A stretch of DNA of 64,000 nucleotides from Thalassococcus halodurans (GCF_900108225.1 NZ_FNUZ01000006.1:1-64000), one strand, 5' to 3'; shown: positions 26,175 through 35,315, numbered from the stretch's first letter. The notes: a model not told the origin generated them from the letters alone. Program-made: numbers and translations.

Positions 26175-27326
26175 TTACGCGACTTCGCTGTGCGCAGGGA
26201 TTAGGTGCGGGTTGAAGACGCGTTTGCCGCTGGAATCGAACAAGAGGGCGGCGCGCCCTTCGAAGGCTATGCCGACGTTGGCCCCGATTCTCAATGAGCG
26301 TCTCTGAACAGGAGTAGCGCGCAGAGTGACGCGGCCCTCTTGTCCCACAAGACTAATCTGCGCAAAAATCTCGGAGCCGAGGTTTTCGACATGGGCGACC
26401 TGACCTTTTAGCACTGCATCCTCGCTCGCAAGGCGCAGTGCCTCTGGGCGCAGACCCAGAAGCACAGGGCCATTCAGTTCATTAGGGGCCAAGGTCGGCA
26501 AAAGCACATCGCCGCACCTTAAGACCCCACCGGACGCTTCTGTGGGCAAAATGTTGATTTTCGGAGAGCCGATGAATTCAGCAACACGGATGTCCAACGG
26601 GTTATGGTACACTTCGTCTGGTGCGTCGCATTGCAGGATCTCGCCGTCCATCATCACGGCAATACGGCTCGACATCGTCATCGCTTCGACTTGATCGTGG
26701 GTCACATACACAAAGGTCGCGCCAATTCGGCGGTGCAATTCTGCGATCTCGGCACGGGTTTGAACGCGCAATTTGGCGTCCAAATTCGACAATGGTTCAT
26801 CAAGCAAAAAGGCAGCTGGTTCACGGACCAAGGCGCGCCCCAAAGCAACGCGCTGGCGCTGACCACCGGACAACTGACCGGGCTTGCGATCGAGAAGCTT
26901 GTCAATTTCAAGCGTCTGCGCTGCGTGTTTGACAGCAGCAGCAATTTCGACGTTTTTGTCACGAGATCCCGGCAAAAACGGCCCGATCACAGGAAGCCGC
27001 TGTACAGCACTTAATTGGCGCATCTTCAGAGGCACTGAAATATTTTCTGCGACAGTCAAATGCGGGTACAATGCGTAGGATTGAAATACCATTGATAGGT
27101 TGCGATCCGCCGCGCGAATTCCCGATACGTCCTGTCCGTGAATGCGAATGGCGCCGGAGGTCTGGCCTTCGAGCCCGGCGATGATGCGGAGTAGCGTAGA
27201 TTTTCCGCATCCAGACGGGCCAACCAGTGACACGAATTCCCCGTCAGCGATATCCAAGGAGATCCCTTTGAGCACCTGCGTGTCACCAAAGGTTTTGGTG
27301 ACTTGATCAATCTGTAGATCGGCCAT
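26175..27326 (-). CDS. Ugp/MalK-like ABC transporter ATP-binding protein
   Basis: A 383-residue ATPase with the MalK-type arrangement: Walker A GPSGCGKST, signature LSGGQRQRVALGRALV, Walker B AAFLLDEPLSNLD, H-loop YVTHDQVEAMT, then a C-terminal OB/TOBE regulatory domain from about residue 245. Between the Q-loop and the signature is an extra stretch (VQRLPVIGPFLPGSRDKNVE) not typical of UgpC. It is the first gene of the operon and is divergent from the LysR regulator, 109 bases away, with a palindrome between them. Confidence 0.87.
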   Translation of the reverse strand: MADLQIDQVTKTFGDTQVLKGISLDIADGEFVSLVGPSGCGKSTLLRIIAGLEGQTSGAIRIHGQDVSGIRAADRNLSMVFQSYALYPHLTVAENISVPLKMRQLSAVQRLPVIGPFLPGSRDKNVEIAAAVKHAAQTLEIDKLLDRKPGQLSGGQRQRVALGRALVREPAAFLLDEPLSNLDAKLRVQTRAEIAELHRRIGATFVYVTHDQVEAMTMSSRIAVMMDGEILQCDAPDEVYHNPLDIRVAEFIGSPKINILPTEASGGVLRCGDVLLPTLAPNELNGPVLLGLRPEALRLASEDAVLKGQVAHVENLGSEIFAQISLVGQEGRVTLRATPVQRRSLRIGANVGIAFEGRAALLFDSSGKRVFNPHLIPAHSEVA

Positions 27327-27377
27327 CTGATTCCCCCATCACTTGGTGGAACTCCTAAGAGGCGAAGGCGAAATTCC

Positions 27378-27389
27378 TATGACGTCATA
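27378..27389. promoter_or_regulatory. Perfect 12-bp palindrome between the ABC operon and lysR
   Basis: TATGACGTCATA, fully self-complementary, sits 51 bases from the ATPase start and 46 bases from the LysR start in a 109-base divergent region. It is the natural candidate LysR-type operator, though the classic T-N11-A form is not strictly matched. Confidence 0.5.
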
Positions 27390-27435
27390 TTAGTGAAACC
27401 GATGGCTGATAGTAGCGTGACGCAAGGAGAGTCAC

Positions 27436-28311
27436 ATGCGCCCGAACCATCACCAGTTTATCGCGTTCTCCTATGTCGTGCGCGAAGGAAGTTTTTCCGC
27501 AGCGGCACGACGTCTGGGGGTCACTCAATCAACCGTGACGCAGCACGTATCGAAACTAGAAGAGCTTGTGGGCTCAGAGCTTCTGCTTCGTCGTCGTGAT
27601 GGCGTTTCCCTCACACCGACAGGTCGGGATTTTTTCGGATTGGCGGACCGCCTTGTCGCTTTGGACTGCGAAATTGGTGAGCGCCTTCGTGGCTATTCAT
27701 CCTTAAATGAAGGGCGTCTAAAAGTGATCGCGAACGCGCCACAACCGGCGTTACAAGTGATCGCAACTTTTAACGACCGCTTTCCGAATGTGCACATTGA
27801 TTTCCGCTTGTGCGACTGGACAACAGCCAACCAACTCATTCGAGATCGTGTGGCGGATGTGGGCTTGATAACAGATGCGTCAGAGCGCGATGACTGGGAG
27901 CGGGTGGTTCTGCAAGAAACGCGATATGTCTTGTATTGCCGATCTGACCACGCTTTGGCAGATCGCGATATCGTTGGAATCGAAGATTTGATGGATCAGA
28001 CCATTATTCTACCCGAACAAGGATCGCTGACGCAGCAAGTTGTTCACCAGAAATTGGCGGAGCGCCAAATGGAGCTGCCTCAACTTATTACAATGACGAC
28101 CTTTCCTGTTATGTGCGAGGCAGTTAGGCAGGGCCTCGGTGCGGCAATATTCTTAAAAAACAGCAGTCACATTTATGATGGCTTGGTTGAAATTCCAATT
28201 CGAGATTTTCACCAGATTCATCAAACTTGTTTTGTGGCACCCAAAGATCGTGCCCGCCTAAAGTTAATCAATGAATTTCGCGCTGCGGCTCTCGCGATTA
28301 CTTTTCAATAA
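27436..28311 (+). CDS. LysR-family transcriptional regulator
   Basis: A 291-residue LysR protein. The N-terminal HTH (FIAFSYVVREGSFSAAARRL then VTQSTVTQHVSKLEELVG) is intact, followed by a substrate-binding domain of usual length with DVGLITDASERDDWERVVL and MCEAVRQGLGAAIF. It is divergent from the Ugp-like operon, which it most likely activates in response to the transported organic phosphate. GAGAG lies close before the ATG. Confidence 0.88.
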   Translation: MRPNHHQFIAFSYVVREGSFSAAARRLGVTQSTVTQHVSKLEELVGSELLLRRRDGVSLTPTGRDFFGLADRLVALDCEIGERLRGYSSLNEGRLKVIANAPQPALQVIATFNDRFPNVHIDFRLCDWTTANQLIRDRVADVGLITDASERDDWERVVLQETRYVLYCRSDHALADRDIVGIEDLMDQTIILPEQGSLTQQVVHQKLAERQMELPQLITMTTFPVMCEAVRQGLGAAIFLKNSSHIYDGLVEIPIRDFHQIHQTCFVAPKDRARLKLINEFRAAALAITFQ

Positions 28312-29029
28312 CTGAATGGTCGCGCCCGCGGCCAAGAAGTTTCCAACTTGAAGTTTAGATATTCATCACGCCCCCTGCGAACAGCCCATTTTTCCTATGC
28401 GCCATCGTGAAAGGGCATCGAGAGTGGTTTCCAGCGAATAGAATAGGTTGAATCTAAACTAAGCGCGCGGCCGCTTTCCTGACAAGAAGCTAGAACCGTC
28501 ACGTCAGGCTATAGGATAGACAGCCATAGATATAGATTGAAATTCAGCTGATCTCGTTGGCTCGACATTGGCCGCCGTCGTGATCGAACAAGCGCAGCGA
28601 ATGGCGGCAACCGCCCGTCTTACGTTGCAAAACAGCGGCGAACACCTCAAGATTGGCCATATTCGATGAAACAAAAAGCGAGACAATCCATGTCTCAAGC
28701 TTTCCCAAAATTCGCTAAGGCTTTGATTTAAATGGTGCCAGGGGCGGCGTCGCGTTCGGATGTTACACAATTGAAAGTATCGCAGCGGCGAAGCCCCTTG
28801 GTCAGTGGCGGCTATTGGCAGATCGCGTTGGCGCATCCTCACGCAAGAAGGGCGGAGAGCCGACTTTCGCTGCAAGCGCATCAAAGCGACGCGGGTTTTC
28901 GAAAGCAGACATGAGGGTGAAGGTTCGAGTTCTTAGAGCAAAAAAGTGTGGGAGGAACACTATAGCTGGGATTCACAGCCTATACGTGCAAGACATATGC
29001 ATGACGTATTGTGAATAGATTTGTCGGAA
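28312..29029. other. Gene-free stretch before the NTPase gene; possible remnants
   Basis: About 700 bases without a credible gene. A minus-strand frame at 28504-28884 is open but has no domain. The stretch around 28700-28760 (GGCTTTGATTTAAATGGTGCC followed by AGGGGCGG, given here in two pieces) resembles sequence commonly seen at the 3' end of tRNA genes in this bacterial group, but no tRNA can be folded. This may be an old integration scar. The last 100 bases are AT-rich and should contain the NTPase promoter. Confidence 0.4.
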
Positions 29030-32000
29030 ATGTCTCAGTCAAGTAACTCAACAGAAACGGCAATCGCAGCCATGACGGACGCAGCAGAATTTGAGCGGCT
29101 TGCGACGAGCGTTCTGAGGATTGCCGATCCTTTGTACCAGAAGATTGTTCATACTGGAGTGAACACATCAGGCCAAACAATTAAAGACCCGTTAGACGGG
29201 ATTTCGATTTGCAAAGATGAAATGGGACTTGATTACGCCATTGCTTGTGAACACACGATCACAGCACGATCAAGCATTGCTGAAAAATGGCTTGATCCCA
29301 AAAAGGGAGATCTAATTAAAGCCGTCGGTAGGCTTAATTCATACAAAGCCGAGAATCCTGATGTCACCCTCAAATTAGTGCTGACCAGTAAAAACATTCC
29401 TCCATCAGACGTGATTCAAAGCGCCCATACCGAGGCTGCGAAACACTCGGTGGAATTGGACGTTTGGTCAAACGACAAACTGTCCAACGTTTTAGACGTT
29501 CATCCAGATGGCCAATTCATTCGCTCAAAGTTCTTCGGTACGGCTCAGACGAGACTTTCACGTGATCTCGCAAATGATATTTCACAAACTCAGTTGTCGA
29601 GTTATGCACCGTTGGCCTCCAGGGACCAATTGATAGTACGAGATGTTTTGACCGCGTGTAGGGCTCTTGAAACAATATCATCCTCTGTCGTCTTTCTAAA
29701 TGGTTCCTCAGGAGCGGGCAAATCCGCATTTTGTCACCAACTTTGCAAAGGTATAGTTGATAGCGGCGGTTTGAGTTTTGTTGTTACCCATGATGCTTTG
29801 GAGAAGAGTTCGTCTTTTTCCCAAGCCATCCGCGAGAGCTTAGTCGCGGAAGTTCCCTCCCTGACTTTAGACGATCCAGTCGACGAACTTGTTCGCATAT
29901 CTCAAGGGCAAGGGGTGCAGATTTGGATCGAAGATATTAACAAATCAAAATCGCCCACTGATCTGATAACAAAGCTGTATCGTTTTTCCAGAGATTTCGA
30001 CAAGCAAAACAAAGACCCGCAAGCTAGGATTTTGAAAGTTCTGTGCCCTGTTTGGCCAGAGAACCTTCGCGATCTTCCACCAGAAGTGAGCAAAGACGTT
30101 CAAAGTCTTGTCGCTGACCTTGCGGGTTTTAGTGATCACGAAGCCAGAGAAGCAATCCGGAGGCGAAGCCAAGCCTCTGGTGTTGAGTTGACGAATGTAG
30201 AGGCTGATGAGGTGCGCGAACACCTTGGCAACGACCCCCTTTTGATTGGGTTATGGACGGGGCACGGTTCTGAAAGTGCGAGTGAAGTCCTCTCCAAGTA
30301 TGTCAAAAATTCCCTTTCAAAAGTCTCTAAGGCGAACACCCGCTCCGTATATTCGCTCCGTGAGTCAGTGATTTCAATTGGCGCTTGGATGCTTGAAAAT
30401 CGCATCAATGATCCTTCGTTTGAACAGCTATCTGCCAGATTTAGCTCGACACCAATCTTCGTAGATATTGAAGCTCTATGCAGTGCGGGGCATCTATTAA
30501 GAGAAGTTCCTCAAGGAAATCAGTCGAAACTCGGTTTTAGACATGATCGCGTAAAGGACTTTCTGCTGATTGAAGCAATCTCGAACGCATTATCCCGGGA
30601 GGACTATTCTCAAAACTACCTATCCGACCCGTTCTACTCCGACTTGGTGGCTCGAGCTTCTATCAGAGCGGACACACCGGTAGCGTTTTGGGATTTTGCA
30701 AAATCCAGCATTCCTTTGATTTGCTTTGGTGCGTTGAAGCATTGCCAGGGGGGGGACCCAAAGATTGCAAAGCGCTTGCTGAAAGATTGTGAAGAACTGG
30801 TTGACGCTGGCTTGCTCGAGAGTGTCCCGAAGCAAATTCGATGGGCTATTGAATGGCAAATCGCTGGCCTGCAAGGTAGTCACTTCAAAAAACTTATTGA
30901 GGCCACCGATAAGGACACACATGCGGGTCGTGAAGCCAGAGTCTTAAATGGCGAAGTCAAGGCAGCAGCGAACCTTTGCTACAAAGTAGAGCCCTATTCC
31001 AATGCGCCTTTCCGGGATCGTCTCATTGCACATGTTCGTGCACGGCATGGAACCAAGTGGCTTGAAGACATAGCTGCGATTGTCAGCGACACGACCAACA
31101 CGGAGAAACAACGGGAAGCAGCACTTTACCTCGCTGGGGAGTGTGCCGACGAACGATTGGCAGAGTCCGTCACTGAGTCTTGGAAAATGATGAAAGATCA
31201 CGGAAGTGAGTTATCTTACGGGATGCTGTTTGCCGCAGTCTCCTGTTTAAGTGGCTTCGACGAGCAGACATTGGAAGATGTTTTCAAGGCTTGGGAGGCG
31301 TTGCCCACCGAAGATCCAGAGGGCAAAGATACTTCAGGGCTGAGTAACCGTCGATACAATGTAGCGAAATACTGTCTGGCTGGCGGTTTGAGGCGAGTTT
31401 GTAGCGACAGGACGCTGCGACCCCTAATCCAACTAGCTACAACCAATGAAGACATGGGGCATGTGATTTATGTGTGCCTAGAGCAGATTGACCATCCACT
31501 AGCTGCCGTTTTTGTGGCTTCTTATATCGCCGGTATCGACAAGCGTGTCGAAGGTGAAAAAGGCTCGTTCAACTCGCTCGCAAGTTCAAGGTTTGGGCTT
31601 TTCGGCTCAGACATGGACCACAATGTTCGGTACACGACGCCCGCCTTGCAATTGTTAAGATCTGAATGGGAGAACACAGAGAACGAATATTTCTTCCGAA
31701 AGCGATGCTTTCAGCTTTGGCGAGCATCTGCCAGCGTGAAACAGTTGCAACGGCTCGCGGAATGCTCGCCAAAAGGGCTTGAAGATGAGTTGCTGCTTTC
31801 CAGATGCCGCATCGGCGATATCACGGCGGTTCCTGTCCTAAGGGAAAAGATTAAAGAGCGTCGTTCAAACGGCATCTACTGGTTTCAGTTCATTCGCCAA
31901 TTCGACAGTCGCTTGTTCGAAGATCTCATTTTGTGGAAGTTAAAAGAGATCGCTGTCGCATTGAAAACAGGCAGCAAGCCAGACTGCAGCGCGGATAGGA

Positions 32001-32710
32001 CTATAACTGGCATACTGGCTGATCGCCGCGATGAGTTCGCAGAGAGGACGATTGTCGAACATTGGGAAGATTTGCAGCATCGCTACAACTACCCCCATGT
32101 TTTGTTGTGTATTGCCACACCCGCAACTCTCAGGATCCATGCGCTTCACGTCGAAGGCATTGAGGACAAGGAGGAATATTTCAAGCTTCTTGGCTTTGCA
32201 TATGGCTTCCGTAACCCAGACAGATTAGGCATAACTGAGGTCACCCAACTAAAGGCTCTTGAACCATACCTCGATCACTTCAAAGCCAGTTTGATTGATG
32301 AGCTTTGGGATGAATGTAACGATAAAGGGTTCATAGACTGGCGCAAAGAACACTTAGACAAACGGCTTTCTGAAAAGAATTGGGCCTTCAATCAAATCAA
32401 CGACGAAGCGGCTTTTCGCGATATAGATGAAAGACTGGCAAATCGTAGCAGCGTAGAAATGGCGGCTTACTTATGGTCAAGCATCTGGCGACGCGACTCA
32501 AACTCCCCCCGGCAGCTCATCGACACGGCTGTTCGCTATGTCCAAAGCCGAGCAAGCAGCGACGCCGCTGAATTCTTTGCAGAACTGTTGGCCTTGTTCG
32601 GGACGCGAGATGATTTGCCGTTTCTTTCAAAGCAAGTAAGTGCCGGGCTACTCACCCAAGAGCAATATGAAGGCACGGTGTTTGCTGTGCAAAAAAGGTC
32701 TTTGATCTAG
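29030..32710 (+). CDS. Large STAND-like P-loop NTPase with N-terminal nuclease-like domain; candidate defence protein
   Basis: A 1226-residue protein with three parts. Residues 15-170 form a compact alpha/beta domain starting EFERLATSVL, with IVHTGVNTSGQTIKDPLDGI and YAIACEHTITARSSIAEKW. The spacing of a DPLDG acidic loop and a strand ending in Glu resembles the PD-(D/E)xK endonuclease fold, but the ExK lysine is not evident. Residues 205-560 form an ATPase: Walker A NGSSGAGKS (224-232), Walker B VQIWIEDINKS (about 297-307), and a STAND-type winged-helix segment LGFRHDRVKDFLLIEAI. Residues 560-1226 are helical and probably HEAT/TPR-like sensor repeats. This sensor-switch-effector plan matches Avs-type and other STAND defence ATPases. 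It is AT-richer than its neighbours, stands alone, and sits between cargo and an anti-restriction gene. The start is uncertain; TTG 29021 is also possible. Confidence 0.8.
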   Translation: MSQSSNSTETAIAAMTDAAEFERLATSVLRIADPLYQKIVHTGVNTSGQTIKDPLDGISICKDEMGLDYAIACEHTITARSSIAEKWLDPKKGDLIKAVGRLNSYKAENPDVTLKLVLTSKNIPPSDVIQSAHTEAAKHSVELDVWSNDKLSNVLDVHPDGQFIRSKFFGTAQTRLSRDLANDISQTQLSSYAPLASRDQLIVRDVLTACRALETISSSVVFLNGSSGAGKSAFCHQLCKGIVDSGGLSFVVTHDALEKSSSFSQAIRESLVAEVPSLTLDDPVDELVRISQGQGVQIWIEDINKSKSPTDLITKLYRFSRDFDKQNKDPQARILKVLCPVWPENLRDLPPEVSKDVQSLVADLAGFSDHEAREAIRRRSQASGVELTNVEADEVREHLGNDPLLIGLWTGHGSESASEVLSKYVKNSLSKVSKANTRSVYSLRESVISIGAWMLENRINDPSFEQLSARFSSTPIFVDIEALCSAGHLLREVPQGNQSKLGFRHDRVKDFLLIEAISNALSREDYSQNYLSDPFYSDLVARASIRADTPVAFWDFAKSSIPLICFGALKHCQGGDPKIAKRLLKDCEELVDAGLLESVPKQIRWAIEWQIAGLQGSHFKKLIEATDKDTHAGREARVLNGEVKAAANLCYKVEPYSNAPFRDRLIAHVRARHGTKWLEDIAAIVSDTTNTEKQREAALYLAGECADERLAESVTESWKMMKDHGSELSYGMLFAAVSCLSGFDEQTLEDVFKAWEALPTEDPEGKDTSGLSNRRYNVAKYCLAGGLRRVCSDRTLRPLIQLATTNEDMGHVIYVCLEQIDHPLAAVFVASYIAGIDKRVEGEKGSFNSLASSRFGLFGSDMDHNVRYTTPALQLLRSEWENTENEYFFRKRCFQLWRASASVKQLQRLAECSPKGLEDELLLSRCRIGDITAVPVLREKIKERRSNGIYWFQFIRQFDSRLFEDLILWKLKEIAVALKTGSKPDCSADRTITGILADRRDEFAERTIVEHWEDLQHRYNYPHVLLCIATPATLRIHALHVEGIEDKEEYFKLLGFAYGFRNPDRLGITEVTQLKALEPYLDHFKASLIDELWDECNDKGFIDWRKEHLDKRLSEKNWAFNQINDEAAFRDIDERLANRSSVEMAAYLWSSIWRRDSNSPRQLIDTAVRYVQSRASSDAAEFFAELLALFGTRDDLPFLSKQVSAGLLTQEQYEGTVFAVQKRSLI

Positions 32711-33317
32711 GAGCAAGTTATGTGGGGGAAAATCGCGCATCGCAGAATTAGAAGTACAGCAAGACCTCGTCGATTGTGTAAACCCGCCCTTTCGAAAGCT
32801 TTGGAGCTGAAGTGAATGGCCGGAACACCTGGCCGCACCGCAGCACGCGAGTACCTGATCGAGTGACCGCTTTGGGCCGTTCGCGTCGCGAATGAAAAGC
32901 GTGAAAATGTAAGGCTGGCAGAGGTCGTGGCGCCCCTAAGGGCGCACTTATGCAAACTCTTCACCTGCGGTTCCAAGTCTTGCGGGCGATCTCTCTGGGG
33001 CAATGCCTAGGCCGACGGCCAACCCTGACAGTTTCTAAATCCTGTTGATCCACCTGCCATCCCGGCAGGTCCGAGAAAACCGGCAAGCGCCGCCTGTGGC
33101 GTCGGTTCCGGTCGAGAATTCCGGTTCCTCCCACGCGTAGGCGCGCGGTTCCCTCCCAAATTCACGCCCTCCACCCGGTTGTCACGGCCCCGCCGGGCCG
33201 CAGGACGGGCTTTGCCCTTACCCGCTCTGCCCTTCGGAATGCATGGGCATTCCAAAGATCAGAACAGGAAGGATCGCCCATTGGCGGAAAGGGAAGAGAC
33301 CCGGCCCGCGTCACGCG
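32711..33317. other. Gene-free stretch before ardC
   Basis: About 600 bases with no supported gene. Its left part is close in composition to the NTPase gene and its right part (33000 onward) is GC-rich. Upstream in-frame extension of the anti-restriction gene is open from 33179 but reads as low-complexity Arg/Pro sequence without a ribosome binding site. No terminator, repeat or promoter was confidently recognised. Confidence 0.4.
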
Positions 33318-33331
33318 AAGGAGGGTCACAA

Positions 33332-34216
33332 TTGACCGCAGCGAAGTTTGACGTTTATTCCCATGTCACCAATCAGATCATCGCGCAGATTGAGGCGGGG
33401 ACGCCGCCCCGGCGCAAGCCGTGGACAGGCGGAGGGAAAGGGGTCAGCTTGCCGGAACGGTTCAACGGCGAGGCTTACAGGGGCATCAACATCCTGATGC
33501 TTTGGGCAACCGCGATGGCCAAGGATTACAGCTCAGCCCGCTGGATGACGTTCAATCAGGCCAAGCAGTTTGGGGGCCATGTACGTAAGGGTGAGAAATC
33601 CGCCACCGTCGTGAAATACGGCACCGTTGAGCGCGAGGACGAAAACGGCGAGGAACGCCAGATCCCTTATGCCAAGGCCTACCGCGTGTTCAACGCCGAC
33701 CAGATCGACGGCTTGCCCGCTGAATTTTACATCCTGCCCGATCCGCCCCGTGATCTTGGCACCGTGGCCGATCCCGAGTTGGAGGCATTTTTTGCCGCGA
33801 CCGGCGCACAGATCGATGTGACCGAGGAGCCGCGCGCCTACTACAACATCAAGACCGACCGTATTCATATGCCGCCGATTGGCACGTTTTATCGAGCGGC
33901 TGGGTATTTTGGCACCTTGGCCCATGAGACAGTCCACTGGACAGGCGCGGCAAAGCGGCTGGATCGTTTGGGCCGGTTCAATGACCGCAAGGCTTATGCC
34001 TTCGAGGAGTTGGTCGCGGAGATTGGCAACTGCATGTTGTGTGCGCAGATCGGGGTGGAGCCTGAATTCGATCAGAGCGCAGCCTATGTCGAAGGGTGGC
34101 TGGAAGCGATGAAGGAAGACAGCCGCGCGATATTCCGCGCCGCGTCCGAGGCGCAGAAGGCAGTGGATTACATCATGGAGCGCACAGCGGGGGGCGACCG
34201 GATGGCCGTGGAGTAG
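33332..34216 (+). CDS. ArdC-like anti-restriction protein (zincin metallopeptidase)
   Basis: A 294-residue protein beginning TAAKFDVYSHVTNQIIAQIE, the ArdC N-terminal domain that binds single-stranded DNA, with GVSLPERFNGEAYRGINILM and HVRKGEKSATVVKYG. The C-terminal zincin-like domain has LAHETVHWTG with HExxH-type His198, Glu199, His202. ArdC proteins protect the entering strand of conjugative plasmids from recipient restriction. TTG 33332 is chosen because AAGGAGG lies seven bases upstream and homologues start at this point; an upstream ATG at 33179 has no such site. A terminator follows the stop. It fits as an early-transfer gene of the element. Confidence 0.88.
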   Translation: MTAAKFDVYSHVTNQIIAQIEAGTPPRRKPWTGGGKGVSLPERFNGEAYRGINILMLWATAMAKDYSSARWMTFNQAKQFGGHVRKGEKSATVVKYGTVEREDENGEERQIPYAKAYRVFNADQIDGLPAEFYILPDPPRDLGTVADPELEAFFAATGAQIDVTEEPRAYYNIKTDRIHMPPIGTFYRAAGYFGTLAHETVHWTGAAKRLDRLGRFNDRKAYAFEELVAEIGNCMLCAQIGVEPEFDQSAAYVEGWLEAMKEDSRAIFRAASEAQKAVDYIMERTAGGDRMAVE

Positions 34217-34240
34217 CAGCCCGACCGCCGCAATCATTGA

Positions 34241-34268
34241 GGCCCCCGTCAGCTTGGCGGGGGTCTTT
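34241..34268 (+). terminator. Intrinsic terminator after ardC
   Basis: CCCCCG (34243-34248) pairs with CGGGGG (34258-34263), followed by TCTTTT, 25 bases after the ardC stop codon. Confidence 0.7.
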
Positions 34269-34295
34269 TGCGTTTTGGCGTTATCCAGGTGGTAG

Positions 34296-34463
34296 CGGTT
34301 TCTGGATGACCTGTCGACGGGCAACCTGAAGGCCACCCGCCGACAGGCATGGCGCACCGACTACAATCACAACCAGCCCCACTCCAGCCTCGCTGGTCTG
34401 ACGCCACACGAATATGATAACCGGTCAACGGAAGACCAAAACCTGAACAGAGCTAACCGATAA
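34296..34463 (+). pseudogene. IS3-family transposase remnant (C-terminal end)
   Basis: A 55-codon frame ending in TAA reads AWRTDYNHNQPHSSLAGLTP and then HEY, the conserved C-terminal end of IS3-family (OrfB, rve domain) transposases just after the catalytic Glu region. The frame is closed upstream by a TAG at 34293-34295, and neither the rest of the gene nor inverted repeats are present. It is a short scar of a lost insertion sequence between ardC and the next gene. Confidence 0.8.
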
Positions 34464-34571
34464 ACGCGGACTCCCAAGGGAGCAGGTCATGATCGCAAAT
34501 GTCTATTTTCACAGACGATGCGTGGATTGCGTTGCGCCCAGGGCGGTCCCGGGGCGCAACTCAGCCTTCGA

Positions 34572-35315
34572 TCAAGAGTAGAAGGGTGAGCCCATCTCGC
34601 GACTCGCGTTTGCCGTTGTCGCCGCGTCGAAGACCCTTGTGTAAAGCGCGGCCCCCAGGGGCGCGACGATCTCCGGGAACTGGTTGATGGCATAGTCGAG
34701 TGCTGTTTCCATATTGTCAAACGCATCGAAACCGCCGAGCGTCTGGGTGGAAACGCCGCTGAGCCAGACCTTGCTTTGAAGGCCTGCCGTCCGTTTCAAA
34801 GCCGCATTTCGTGTGCGCCAATCAAAACTGTCGAAGGGCTGCGAAAGTTGCAGCTCGGTATAGACGAATGCGCCCGGGGCCTTTGCTGAGGCGGCTCCAT
34901 AATGAACCGAGCCGAGGTCTTCGCTCGCCTCTCGGACGATCTCGGCGTCGAAGACCCGGGTGTTATGGGCGACACCAAAAACACGAGGTTCTGAAGGAAA
35001 GTAATCAGTGACGAAAGCGCGTGCGTTCTCGCGACTGGCGAACGAATAGAAGCCGCCAATTGAACCAGTGCCGTGGCCGTGCAGCCATGTTTTGTTCAGA
35101 AAGCCGGGCTGTTTCTTGATCGTTTCATTGATCGACGGCCACGGCGCCTGATCGAAGGGCACCGAAATCGCGACTTCGGTATAGACAAAAGCTTTGGGTG
35201 TCATTGAGTTATCCTTTGCGAGAATTACTGATGGAGCCATGGCAGCTCCGGTGGTTGCCAAGATCATCTCACGACGCGTGAGAAAGGCGTTGGGGGTCGT
35301 TTCAGATGGCTTCAT
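34572..35315 (-). CDS. Tat-exported protein with tandem ABM-like (YdhR-type) domains
   Basis: A 247-residue protein with a probable twin-arginine signal (TRREMILATTGAAMAPSV near residues 13-30). The mature part is an internal duplication: repeat one starts KAFVYTEVAISVPFD and repeat two GAFVYTELQLSQPFD; each continues to a conserved NTRVFDAEIVREAS- or YTRVFDAATTANAS-like end, and the copies share length and spacing. Each resembles a dimeric alpha-beta barrel of the antibiotic-biosynthesis-monooxygenase type. Two fused copies would form an intramolecular pseudo-dimer. The gene is divergent from an HxlR regulator across two identical inverted repeats, so it is probably controlled by it. Activity unknown. 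Confidence 0.7.
   Translation of the reverse strand: MKPSETTPNAFLTRREMILATTGAAMAPSVILAKDNSMTPKAFVYTEVAISVPFDQAPWPSINETIKKQPGFLNKTWLHGHGTGSIGGFYSFASRENARAFVTDYFPSEPRVFGVAHNTRVFDAEIVREASEDLGSVHYGAASAKAPGAFVYTELQLSQPFDSFDWRTRNAALKRTAGLQSKVWLSGVSTQTLGGFDAFDNMETALDYAINQFPEIVAPLGAALYTRVFDAATTANASREMGSPFYS

Noticed and set aside
28733-28760. Possible tRNA gene on the minus strand
   Set aside because: Only the outermost bases resemble a tRNA 3' end; no anticodon arm or T-arm can be formed.
28504-28884. A 126-codon minus-strand frame in the gap before the NTPase gene
   Set aside because: No recognisable domain or start signal; judged non-coding remnant sequence.
32707-33003. A 98-codon minus-strand frame after the NTPase gene
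   Set aside because: No family pattern and no ribosome binding site; a partner gene for the NTPase is not supported.
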